Shown piece after piece: positions 12,177 through 23,232 of a stretch of DNA of 63,557 nucleotides (positions are counted from its first letter, which is position 1; every line of letters starts with the position of its first letter). The stretch spans positions 277,351 through 340,907 of the forward strand of contig FN647768.1 of the NCBI GenBank assembly GCA_000310025.1, written 5' to 3'. The stretch is from Ectocarpus siliculosus. Taxonomy: Eukaryota > Sar > Phaeophyceae > Ectocarpales > Ectocarpaceae. Under the pieces are notes generated by a model, which worked only from the letters and a program-made list of their open reading frames with translations, was not told the origin of the DNA and made no database searches. A program made the translations under genes and the position numbers.

Positions 12177-15100
12177 ATGAGCTACTACAACGACGGAGGC
12201 GGTCACGGCGGCGCGGGGGAGGGCGTTAGCGGCGGCGGCGGCGGCGGCTGGGGAGGCGGCGGCGGCGGCGGCGGCGGCTGGGGAGGTGGAGGCGGCGGGG
12301 GCCGCGGGGGAGGAGGCGGCTACAACAGGCGGCCAGGAGACTGGGAGTGCCCCAACTGCGGCAACAACTGCTTCGCGTCTCGCGTGGAATGCAACCGTTG
12401 CCAGACGCCCAAGCCCGTCGGCGCCGGTGGTGGCGGCTACGGCGAACGCGGCGCCGGGGGGGGCTACCAGGGCGGCGGCGGCGGCGGCTACCAGGGCGGC
12501 GGTGGTGGCGGCTACGGCGGAGGAGGCGGCTACGGCGGTGGAGGCGGAGGAGGGGGCTACAACCGCAGGCCCGGGGACTGGTGAGTTTAGTGGACGATCC
12601 CTGCACCCCACCCCCCCCCTGTCCCCTGTTGCGCTGCGCAAGGACAGAGGGCCTGGGTGCGTGGTGTGCTGGACGTGATTGCAGTCGTGTAGGACGTGTC
12701 AAGCAACAGGAGCGCGTCTTCCCTGAACGGAAAATCGCACAGCAGCATCGTTGTTACGTGCATGCGCTTACTTCCCGTGGATGACGCGCTGCTGCTGCCC
12801 CCTCAACAACAACCATGAACTCGCTCTCCGCACCTCTCGCTCCCGCCCTTGCCTCGCGTACTACGTCGTCTTGCACATGCTAATCTGCTTCGCCCTTCTG
12901 CCCCCTTTCGTATGATCCGGGCCAAGCAGGGACTGCCCCTCCTGCGGAAACCACTGCTTCGCCTCCCGCGTGGTATGCAACCGCTGCCCAACCCCTAGGC
13001 CCGAGGGCGCAGGGGGCGGATTCGAGCGCGGGGGCGGAGGTGGAGGGTACCAGGGCAGCGGTGGCTTCGGTGGCGGCGGCGGCTACGGGGGGGGTGGCGG
13101 CGGGGGCTACAACAAGCGCCCCGGCGACTGGTAAGTCCACTATATGTAATATTCAAGAGATTTTCACCGCGTGGGTTTACAGGCATTGTGCGGAGAAAGC
13201 AAAAGTATTTTTATCGCTTGTGGTTGCGCGCGCGGAGTTGCCGTTTGTTTTTCTCGTTTTGTGGTGGGAGGCGGAACACTTGCCACCATCTACTTGTATG
13301 TACGCCGCGGGATTCTTCCCACGAAGGGCTGTTTTTGGTCCGCGCCTGCTGCGCCGACGGCATGATGTTGTTGCGCAATATGCGAGCGCGACGAAGAGGT
13401 CGAGAAGTCTGTTTTTTGCAGGACGCACAGGCCCATCCATCCGTCCACCACACAGCAGTAGTAGCAGTGCGTTCGCGGTCGGAACACTTGCTCTCCGCAG
13501 GAAGAAACAGGAGGCGGAAGTTCCGCTCCAGATCACAACCACGACCGTCTTAGACACTCCGTTTCCCCTAGTGATGTTCATGAATACCATGGTTTCTTGC
13601 TGGGGGCAAAATGACAAAAAAAACACACACACCCACGCACACAGACGCGTCCAGTTGTCTTCTGTTGCTGCTGTTTCTGTCTTTGATCCGAAGGATAGTT
13701 TAGCCTCCCCCATGCTGCCCCATCACGGGGTCCCAGTTCATGGTAGATAGAAGCGTTTTGTGTTTTCAACCGTACTAAGACTGACGTCTTTTCATTGGTC
13801 AGCCGGTTAGCGCGGTCGATGCTCATAATAAAAGCACACACATATTCACCAGGCTCCAGGGGTCTGCAGGCTGGTCGCTCTTTTTTCGCGAGTCAACTCT
13901 GAATCCTCTTATGTATTTTCGAAACGAAAGATCGTCCGTGCGGCTCGTGGGCGGAGGGGTACGCACACCACCTTTTTGTTAGAAGTTGGTCCTCCATCCC
14001 CCCCATAAAACGCGCAGCAGAGTCCAAATCCAACGCACTCCCTCTGCACCATGCTCGAGAGCCGGAGCGAGTTACTTCATTACTGCTTCGTTCCCCCTCG
14101 GTGTATTGAAGTATGATACTTCCAGCATGTGACGACATCATGTGCGTGGCGTTGGTAAGCATGCTGCACCAGACAGTGCATCGGATGAAATCGTAAGTGT
14201 CCCTTCGTGATATATAACCCTTTTGGGGGGAGGAGTGCTGCTGCTGCTTCCCCTGTTCCCCGCATTTGTAGGCTGACTCACCACATACCACATACAGCAG
14301 TTGTCGTGGGCCGGGTTTAGTGATTCGTGTCACAATATGCTGTGACCGCCATTGAGGGCATCGCCGCTAAACCGGATTGGCAGTTATATTGCAGTTTGAG
14401 TACCGAGGTGCATCCAGCCGTGCCACGAGATGTTGGGACCGCTATTCAGCTAAACAGGGAACCGCTAAACCGGGACCACGACTGCTGTACCTGCACCGTT
14501 AGCAGAAAGTTTTGGTACAAATATCTACAGTGTACATAACACCCTCGTGGGTACACAACCGGCTGGCTCTTCATGAAAGTGCGTCTGTTTAATTTTCGGC
14601 TGGCACGACATTCGTATCTGGCCTGCCCTGACGGCGTGCTCACCAGTCCAATGTACCAATACGGCACAGCTGGCTCTCTCTGAATACAGCACCAGGTTGA
14701 TGTCTATGTTACTTCTCGTAGATTGCAACGACTCTGCAGCCTTGAGCGATCCCCTGTATGCTACAACGGAGTTTTTAATTCTATTTAGCAGCAGAGTTGA
14801 GAGTGATCTACTTGTAGTTCGTGAGTAAACAAGTTTCGGCTTCACGGCGACGAGGGAAAGGCATGGCTGAACCCTTCTCGCGATAGAAACTAAGAGGCAC
14901 GCACCGCAGGGGGAGGGCTGGGGGCGATAAAAAAAAAAAGTACGTACTCGGAGTTGAAAAAACTTCTGTGATCTCATCTTCTTGTGTGGTCCCGGCTGAT
15001 ACGTCAGGTATATTCGCCGATAGGCGTGTAAACGGGTTCCACAACACTACTGTAGATCGGACGAACACAAACACACACACAAACGATTTGAATCAGACAT

Positions 15101-17348
15101 TCATGACGTGCGTGTGCACACTTCACAGAATCACGCAGTTTCAAGCGCGTGCCATGCTGCACGACCCCCCCCCCCCCCTGCCGCGGTCGCGTGCCTCGAT
15201 TTCTTGAGCACATGTAAAAAAAACGAAAACGCTCTCCTGATCACACTCCACAACCGATCTCTCGGTGTAAAGGGGTTGAGTTTGCGTCCCTTCTATTTCT
15301 AGCGCCAGGCCAAGTACAACAACCTTTCGGCATTTATTGGACGTACAGCCGGGGCAACTTCAATAACATTGTGGTTTTACACAATTGGGACCTTTCGTTG
15401 TCCCACCTTCCTCGTGCGCTGAGCTTGCCTTCGATTTTTGGCGCGCAAAGGGTTCGTCCAGCGCTCTCCCTTCCCTCTTACTGCGTTGTTTCGGTGTATT
15501 CTCGAGTATATATGGCTTTCGCCACAGCAAAATTGTTCCACCGGCGCGGGTGGCGTGTGTGCTTCCCCAAGAAGCTGATGTAGAAGTAGCATATCATATG
15601 ATGCACACCCTGCGCACACCTACCTTGAGGACAGGAAGGGGGCTGAAAAAAGGCGGGACGTGATATCGATAGGATCGGGAAACGTGTTTGAGCAAGTAGG
15701 AAGGGACGATTGGCCATCGGTGATCGGCGGGCCTGTAGGAGCAATGCTCTGTATGACGCGTGGTAAATGGTCTAACCGCTAAGGCATGCAAAACATGAGT
15801 ACGCCCCCCCATTCACACACACCTGAGGCTCTGGATGCAGCTCCGCTACCTCTTTCTAGTTGGGCACGTAGCGAATAACGGCGCCAAAAATGTTGAACAC
15901 TCACGGTGGGGGGACCCATGGCCTGAACGCTAAGCTACACACTTCTAGCAGCAAAGGGTGTACCGTAAGGTTGCGAGTCAGCGCACAGGGTTGCAAATGA
16001 TTTTCAAAGCGTAATTTCTCCACAACCAGGAGGTTAGAATACCACTGCTGTCGAAAAGGGCGGTTTTGGAAATATCTCATCGAGAGCTTTCCTGGCAAGA
16101 TCAGTTGGCACTCGCACCCTCCTGGTTGTGGAGAAATTAAGCTTTGAAAATCAATCGCACTACTATGCGCTGACTCGGAACGTTACGGTAACCCTTTTTG
16201 ATAATGCCTGTCACGTGCACCCCAAAGAAACGCCATCGTAAACACTCTGCTCCGCTTCTCCGTGCTTTTTGGCCACGAACACGTGCAATACCTATTCTGT
16301 ACGAGGTGGACAAAGAAATGTGTGAGAGAGAGGTTGGACATTTCATACGCATACATCGATTACCAGCAGTAATGCGGGCGGGTGCGTCATTGTTTTTCAA
16401 GCTTCGAACGACATGTGTGGCAAGAATCTGTTGTTCAGCCCGCGTTAGTCACGGTTTCGTGCATCCTCGTGCATGGGTATATGTATATAGCATAGCGCCC
16501 ATTGTTGGGTAGGTGCGAGACTGCTGTACAGCGTTGAGGTCCGCTGGGCTATCTCTAAACGTGAGTTGTGTGAGCTGCGTCACGCTGCTTTAGCTGGCAA
16601 CCAGCCGTGGGTTCGCCTGCCGTGCGGCCTGATTTTCATGTTGCATCACCCCGTCTTTCGACTCATTTTCCTCTTGCATCACCCGCTCATGACACCGCTG
16701 CGCTCTCACAAGCGCATTCGAGAAAGGGTCATTTGTAGAACCCGTACATGCGGTATGCACAGCAGAAGAGTGCTTGTGGAAAATATCTCACCGCGCCACC
16801 TGTGCTTGCGCGGGGGAGCAAACTGGTTATCGAGGTCAAAACGAACGAACGAGCCTTGAGAGTACCGGGGGCGTGTTTGGAGTGCCCCTCTTTTGAGTCT
16901 CCGATGCGATGGTTTGAGTTATGATTACGTGAGTTTTCACATAAATACGTAAGTTTTCACGAATTCTTATTATTCGTAAGGCGGGCAACACGGCGCTTGC
17001 TCTGAAGGTGTACCGTCGCCGAAGCCGAGGTTACGCGGCGAGTCGTGTATCATCCGTACAGGGATCAAGATGGGGTTTAACCCTCGCTTTTTGACAACAT
17101 GGTGGAAAGAAGGAATCGCCTCGCACACCGGTGACCTTGTAGAGAGCATACCGCCGTGTGCGCATGACGCTCTTTTACCGTTATCTTTTCAGATCCGAAT
17201 ATTCCCCGGTCGTTTTTTTTTTTTCCCGTTTTTTCGCAGGGAGTGCCCCAGCTGTGGCTACAACTGCTTCGCCTCCCGCATGGAATGCAACCGCTGCCAC
17301 ACGCCCAAGCCAGTGAGCGGCGTCGCTCCCGGTGGCGGCGGCTACTGA
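12177..17348 (+). CDS. Gly-rich protein with three RanBP2-type zinc fingers
   Basis: Exons 12177-12580, 12930-13130 and 17240-17348 give 237 residues with matching phases. The start ATG begins MSYYNDGGG; an in-frame ATG at 12069 also exists. Each exon contributes one finger of the form W-x-C-x2-C-x10-C-x2-C: WECPNCGNNCFASR..CNRC, DCPSCGNHCFASR, ECPSCGYNCFASR. Fingers 1-2 and 2-3 are joined by Gly/Tyr-rich linkers ending in RRPGDW or KRPGDW, and the protein ends in GGGGY. RanBP2-type fingers with this spacing commonly bind single-stranded RNA (ZRANB2, FUS and TAF15 class), so RNA binding is the likely role. Both introns interrupt the Trp codon as TG|G. Finger 3 has Tyr where the others have Asn after CG. 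The second intron is about 4.1 kb. Confidence 0.9.
14293..14489. mobile_element. MITE-like inverted-repeat element, family 2
   Basis: About 197 bp bounded by TACAGCAGTTGTCGTGGGCC and its near-complement GGGACCACGACTGCTGTA. The inner ends carry CGGGTTTAG / CTAAACCGGG, and the interior repeats ACCGCTATTCAG-like motifs. No coding capacity. The outer TA could be a TA target duplication with CAGCAG as the true tip. A second copy lies at 55791-55991. Confidence 0.75.
15690..15806 (-). repeat. Dispersed tRNA-like repeat, copy 4
   Basis: Contains AAGTAGGAAGGGACGATTGG, CGGTGATCGG, TGACGCGTGGTAAATGG, TCTAACCGCTAAGGCATGC and CATGAGTACGCCCC, in the same order as the other copies. It lies in intron 2 of the zinc-finger gene. 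Confidence 0.65.
15961..16190. mobile_element. MITE-like element, family 1, with long inverted repeats
   Basis: The left end TACCGTAAGGTTGCGAGTCA and the right end TGACTCGGAACGTTACGGTA are inverted repeats. A second inner pair matches almost perfectly (TTTTCAAAGCG, TAATTTCTCCACAACCAGG and its complement). The central loop has GCGGTTTTGGAAATATCTC, shared with the other copies. Confidence 0.8.
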
Positions 17349-18576
17349 TTCGGCCGCGAGTAGTAGTCCAACTCCTCGCTTGACGACACGGGGGTTCCAC
17401 AGAATGTAGGGCCTATCGTCAGCTTTCATGAAGAGGATGGGGCGTTGTTGGATGCGCACGTTGCGTGCGCTTCACGGCTATCGATTCCTTTTTCGTGACA
17501 AAATCAAAGAGAGGCGACAAGACACGGGAGGGAGCCAGAACGATGTGCTTGTGCAAAAGATGTCGTTAGAGCGATGCTCTTGTGCAAACGATGGCGTTGT
17601 ATCATATCGAGGGAGGACGAGAAGACAGGGCTCAAAAGCATGATCTTCGCCTTACTCTTTTTTCTCTTGTTTTTTTTTATTGTTCATTTTGTCATTTGTC
17701 GATGAAGTCGGCCGGGGCGCCGCTGCCTGTGGCGGTTGCCCCGATCACAACTAGCAGCTTATCAGATACCCCGTTGGGCAACTTGTGAGGTTTTTCCGTT
17801 GGGTTTTTCCTGCAAACAAGATTGGGAAGGTTTGGTTGTGTTGATGCCCTTTTGTAGCCCAGGAACCGATGCTCGGGTATCAACCCGTTGGCGTCCCCTT
17901 GAAAACCGAGGAGGGTGTTTTTTTGTGGGGGGGGGGGGGGGGCAGTTTCGTGTTGTATTTTTCTCTTGTTGAGTCAGGGGAGGGAGTGGGAGATCTTCAG
18001 TGCTTGGATGTGCATTGGTTCGGTCGAATTGGAGCAAATCGGACTTCGTAGTTGCTCTCCAACTTGGATGCTTTTTGTTAAGCGTATTACATGCTAGTAT
18101 CTTGCAGTTTGCCAGTCTCGTGTCATTTTGTGTCCACTCACAGCTGGCTATAACTTTTTTGCGGCGGGGTTCAATTTCGGTTTTATGGTGAAACAAGATT
18201 GGGGAGGGGGGAACACGCACTACACGTATGGGGATTTGGTTGATGTGTTACCAGACTTCAGACACAGGTGTGTTGGCCGCTGCTGCCGGGGCGCTTAATT
18301 TTTGTTTTTTGGCTTAGGTATTTTTTCATGAGGGTATGAGGGGTGTTTTGTAAAGGGTTGTCTCATCCTCCGTCGAACGTTGTGCGGCGAAATAGTCTGG
18401 AATTCACGCGCTGGATACATTTAAAGAGAGGCGTAAGAGAGGGGTGTGCTCAGTGTAGTACTACTGTGAGGTGAGGTGGCCGTGGCAAGGTTGATCGGTG
18501 GGTGAGATTGGGGGGGTGGGGGGGGGGCTCGATTTTGCAAGGTTTATTTTGATCAATGAGATCGATTTTTCGGAGT

Positions 18577-18676
18577 NNNNNNNNNNNNNNNNNNNNNNNN
18601 NNNNNNNNNNNNNNNNNNNNNNNNNNNNNNNNNNNNNNNNNNNNNNNNNNNNNNNNNNNNNNNNNNNNNNNNNNNN
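18577..18676. other. Assembly gap of 100 N
   Basis: Exactly 100 undetermined bases, the conventional placeholder for a gap of unknown size. Order and distance across it should not be trusted. Confidence 0.99.
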
Positions 18677-19854
18677 TGTAATCCAGTCTGAAGTGTGTTT
18701 GTGGAGGGGGAGGGGGGGGGGGGGCTTCCTCGATTCCCTCTTGGGGCGAAAAAAACCTTTTCTGCCCCCTGGGGAGGGCGTGGAGAATTGTGTTGATCAT
18801 TGCCCAAAGTTAAGCGTGCGCTGGGCGGGAAAAGTGTGCGCGCTTGAGGTGGGGGCGTGGGGCCTCGGTAGGGTTTTCGGTGTGTGTTTGAGGGGGTTAC
18901 GCATACGGGAGCGGCGCGCGGGGGGGTGGGTGGTGCCAGGCTGGCCTCCCACCGCAGTTGCTCCGCGCGTTGTAGCGTGTTCGTGTCGCGCAAGGGAGCA
19001 GATGAGAGTGGAACACAGTTGTTGTGATGGATTTGTGGGGAACGTGAAACACACTACACAACTCAGCTTGTCGCTTTTGCGCTACTATGGGTTTCTTCAA
19101 AACACACACTGGATTTCGCTTTTGCGGTATGAATTTCAGGCAGCGTGCGCGGTAGTTTAAGCACGGGTGCATGTTTTTATATGTGGAAGGTTTTCGTGTT
19201 CCATGATGCTGGGAGGCGAAGTTTTGTCCCATGCGCGGGTGGTCGCGAAGGCGCTCGGTGGGTAAAGCGGGACGGGGGGGTTGTTGCAGGAAATGGTTTA
19301 CTTATATTTTGTGCGTTTTCACAGACGGATAATGATGGTTTGGTGTTGGAGAGGAAAAGAGCGACGGGTCATGAAGGGAAAGACAAATAGAGCAGAGGGA
19401 GGGAGACGAGTTTGGTGTGTCCAGCCGGTCTGTCTTGTGCAAAACGTCGGTGTCGTTATTGGCTATCGATGGTGTTTTCTGTAGAGAGGAAGCGGAAGGG
19501 GGCTGTTGGTGTGCATTGAGATGGTGAATCGCGGGTTGCTTTGCGAGCAACCAGCCCATCGGCAGTACCTTGGTTCGATGTCGATGTACTTTGCGGAGGG
19601 GGGCGTGATTTGTGTGTGGCAAGCGAGACGAGACAAGCAACGACCGGCGCAAACGGGGCATGCGTATAGAGAGCACACAAGATGGGGCGAAACTGATGGT
19701 GGTACCACAGCACGCTTGTCCTGGTGGTCGTTGTTTGTTTTTTTGTGTTCCTTGTGGGAGGGGGGCCGGGTTGTGTCTGGGTGGAAAAATAAGCGAGCGG
19801 TAAAGGCGACAAAGGGTGGTGAGCCGGTGATGGGGAGCCGAAGAAGTGGCTTAC

Positions 19855-20035
19855 ATTTGTTCAGCATATCATATATGTGGTGTTTCTCATCAAAATCAAA
19901 ATCAATCAGACCTTCGACCAATTTTTCAACACCATCTGTTGGCAGTTTTCTCCGGAGAGGTATGGATGTATTGTACCCCAACATGAGCGGGCCGTACGGC
20001 GGCAAACGTAACCATTTGCGGTCAATCGCGGCGGT
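19855..20035 (-). CDS. Candidate internal exon, function unknown
   Basis: Open frame between a CCCCTAG acceptor and a strong donor (AAAT|GTAAGC). It encodes about 60 residues with balanced composition, including DRKWLRLPPYGPLM, then VEKLVEGLIDFDFDEKHH. LPPYGP faintly recalls the LPPYSP motif of some DDE transposases, but the following residues do not fit, so I do not assign it. No neighbouring exon was found. Confidence 0.25.
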
Positions 20036-21425
20036 CTAGGGGCACATTTCCCCCAAGTTCATGTGCGTGCTGCGCTGGCCGGCCAGTAAGTAACAGGCGA
20101 AGAAGAAGCACGCCTACTTGCTGCGTACAGCAGTGAGGGCCTGGGTTATTGTTGTACATGAAGCAGATGATGAACCCATGATGATGGTGTGTGCCCGCAG
20201 TTTCTCTCGTCATCATTGGGCAGAATATCCGAAGGCTACTACTGACATCCGAGTCAGGCGCTCGTGTATCCTGTTTTGCTATGTAGCCAACCGTGCACCA
20301 AAACAAGAACGACCGGGAAAAATACTCGTACGGAAGTACTGCTGTGTGGCGAATGCTTTGGTGACGGCTTTACCGGTTCAAGCAACAAACTGAAGTGTAT
20401 GCCCGAGGAAAAATACGTGTTTCATTTATTTTGTTCGAACGCCAAAACGCTGGCCCTTTTCGACGAGTTCATTTCGATTGTTTTCGGACCACCAGTCGGC
20501 GTCGTTGTGTTGAGTTCGGTGCTTTCGACCGCTCTCTCTCGTGCTGCACGAGTTTTGGGCGCGTACACAAGTTCACGGTCGACGAGGGAAAGAAAAGTAC
20601 GGCCGAACGTTTCTTGCGACAAAATTGTCGCAAGTACAGCAGAAGGAAGGTGGAGAAAAAAAACTGCCTACTTGGGCGGATTTGCTCTGCTAGTGTTTTA
20701 TTTTGCTTTCACCGCAAAAGGAAGGTTGAGACGAAAAAACTCTTTTTTTTTTCGTGGGTGTCCTCCTATGTGACCCCGGCTGATAGGAGTGGCCAGAAGA
20801 CACACCGAACGGTGTAAAAAGCTCGTCCAAAAAAAAAAGGGGGACGGCACACACTAGTCTACACATTCATGGGTATTCTTATACAGGAGGCTACAGTAGT
20901 CTAAAGGAGTGACAAAGATACACACACCAGGAGAGCTGGTCGCCTGAGAGGGGGGCAACAGAAGAGTACGTGGCACGCGCTGTTGTAAGAAAAAGCTAGA
21001 GAGAACACCATGATTAAGAACGAATGATCCTGTCTGTGTCACGGAATCCCAATAACGAACAATACTACTACTCTTCACATGGATACTTCACATGGCATGG
21101 ATGTATGCTTGAGACAATCTATCCGGGATCCGAACTGCGGGTGAAACGAACCCTTCGAATCAGACGCGGATCTGAGACGGACCAACCGTGCAGGAACAAA
21201 AAAACATGGTACATGGTCTATATACACACAAACGTAGACGAAACAGTATCGGCCCTCTCTCCGAAATAATACTGCACAATCAACACAAGCCAGCCGCCCA
21301 TGTCTTGTTGAAACCTCAGAGAAGCAGAGTACAACTAAATAACGCGCTACGTCCGCGAACGGCGAAACGGGGACACCACGTCAATTTAAGGGAATCGGCA
21401 GCGTGGAAGACCTTCGCGCCCCTTG

Positions 21426-23031
21426 CTAGGACTGGAACTCGCCCGCGAACGCATCCGGCCTGATCAAAGCGGTGGCGGTGGTGTGTTGCGAAGCCGAGGC
21501 GTCGTTCTGGCTCCCGTTGGTGTGGAAGAGCACCGGGTAGAAGGTTCGCCTGGAGGAACCCGGTGGCGCGGAGTCCGCGTTTCCTTCCTCCTGGCACTGG
21601 AACGCGCCCGTGAATGCGTCCGGCCTGAGCAACGCGGTGGCGGCGAGCTGCGAAGCCGGGGCATCGTCCTGGCTCCCGTTGGTGTCGAAGAGCGGCGAGC
21701 AAAAGGTTCGCCTGGACAAACCCGGTGGCGCGGAGTCCGCGTTTACTTCCTCCTGGGACTGGAATGCACCCAATGCGTCCGGCCTTAGCAACGCGGTAAT
21801 GGCAGCGTGCTGCGAAGCCGGGGCGTTGTTCTGGCTCCCGTTGGTGTGGAAGGGTGGCGGGTAGAAGGTTCGCCCGGAGGAACCCGGTGACGCGGAGTCA
21901 ACGTTTCCTTCCTCCTGGGACTGGAACGCCCCCGCGAATTCATCTGGCCTCAGCAACGTGGCGGTGGTGGTGTGCTGAGAAGCCGGGGCATCGTCCTGGT
22001 TGCCGTTGGCGTGGAAAAGAGGCGGGTAAACATCCCCCGGTCGCACAAGTGTGTGACTGCCCACGGCTACCGCCGTCACCAAGTGAAGGTTCTGCTGCCG
22101 CAAGAGCTTACCGGCTTCCTCAAACTGGCGTTCGACCTCACGCTCCCACTCGATAGTATCATCGGTGCTGTTGCTGTCGACAGCGGGGGGGGCTTGCGCG
22201 TGCGTCGACCTGCGCGGGTGGGACCACGGGCAGAAGCACACCACCTTCCCCCCAGAAAACCGGCGGTGCAACGCCCTGCCTCTTTTCTTGCTGCTGGAAC
22301 GCCTTGACACCATCGTCCAGCCTGCGCATGGCGGCTCGCTCCCACCTCATCTCGGTGTCACCATCGCGGGGCTCCACGTGAGAAAGGACAGGCGTAAGGT
22401 GACTGTGTCCACCATCGACCATCGCCGGCGCCGGTACCAGGTGAGGCCTCTGTTGCAGCAACAACTCGCCCGCTTTTTCCATCGTCATCTCTACACCAAC
22501 ATCCCACTCCGCAACCTCGTTGGTGTTGTTGTTTCGGGGCATCACATCCCCCTGGGGCAGACCGACGGTATCATTGTCGTCCGAAATGTCATCGCTACCG
22601 CCAGCATTGCCACCGATGATATCGAGGGGGCCTTCATTGAGTCCCACCAATCTCATTCTGGCCGTTGCTCCCGGCACGTCAGATTCTGCTTGCGCATGAG
22701 ATGGTGATATACGCGCTTCCGCCGGTTGGGTGCTTCCGGTTGTCGAGGTGGCGAAGCCCGCGCTGGGTGGCGTGCCTGCCGAGATCTCGACGTCGTTACC
22801 GCGAGCGCGGCCCAAGACTCCGAGAGTGTGCTCGGACGGAGAGGGTGAGGCACCGGCGCTCGTTGCCGTGGTGTAGCGGTCATCCAACAAGATCGGAGAG
22901 AAGCGCGAAGCCGTGGTGAACTCGCGGGACGGTGCCGTCATCCCACCAGTCGTACACGGAGTCCGTTCCCCGATGATTCTGCGGACCGAGGACGTTGTGA
23001 TTTTCCCGGAACCGTTCTCTGGCTCATCCAT
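21426..23031 (-). CDS. Repeat-rich acidic protein or C-terminal tail of the adjacent cyclin
   Basis: A long open frame begins MDEPENGSGKITTSSVRR and runs to about 22193; the coding sense then continues in another frame to a stop at 21426-21428. The switch falls in a run of eight C (plus-strand G at 22185-22192), so a one-base length error or real frameshift is likely. Seen: a Ser/Thr/Gly-rich N-terminal part, two related segments (EKAGELLLQQRPHLVPA and EEAGKLLRQQNLHLVTA), then about four copies of a 46-47-residue repeat with TNGSQDDAPASQ, LLRPDAF and GAFQSQEEGN. The last copy ends at a stop just after FQS, where the others read FQSQEE. It lies only 0.2 kb downstream of the cyclin box on the same strand and is probably its tail, but no acceptor in matching phase joins them. 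Function unknown. Confidence 0.6.
21430..22035 (-). repeat. Coding tandem repeat, about 140 bp units
   Basis: Four full units and a partial unit, each encoding a 46-47-residue block around TNGSQ(D/N)(D/N)APASQ, LLRPDAF and QSQEEGN. Units differ at scattered positions and one lacks a residue pair, so the array is old enough to have diverged. Confidence 0.85.
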
Positions 23032-23232
23032 ATCTTGCCGGTCGGACGACGGGTGTTACCGCTCCTGGAGACGGCCCGGCTGACCTGGTGTTGTCATGTC
23101 ATTGAAGGGGGGGAAGAGAAGAGGACGAGAAATGGGAGATCAGTCGACGAACAGAGACTCTGACAACACCGAAACAGTTCATCCGGCAGGGCGAAGACTG
23201 ATTGGGGTGACGAAGAGATGTCGTTGCAAAAC

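Larger units (their letters stand above)
13131..17239. other. 4.1 kb intron 2 of the zinc-finger gene
   Basis: Apart from the repeats listed separately (14293-14489, 15690-15806, 15961-16190) I see no recognisable gene. Open frames on both strands are short, differ in frame and lack conserved motifs. A short CACA stretch at about 13620-13640 and poly-C near 15168-15178 are simple sequence. The long polypyrimidine run at about 17213-17235 precedes the exon 3 acceptor. Confidence 0.6.
17349..21425. other. Gene-poor region with G-rich tracts and assembly gap
   Basis: Strongly T/G-rich on the plus strand from 17650 to 19800, including a poly-G run at about 17926-17942. Apart from the candidate exon at 19855-20035, I found no splice-consistent coding sequence. 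The region includes the downstream part of the cyclin-side repeat gene, which ends at 21426. Confidence 0.5.

Noticed and set aside
12138-12702. Ala- and Arg-rich minus-strand frames opposite the zinc-finger exon
   Set aside because: Antisense shadows of glycine codons in the Gly-rich linkers.
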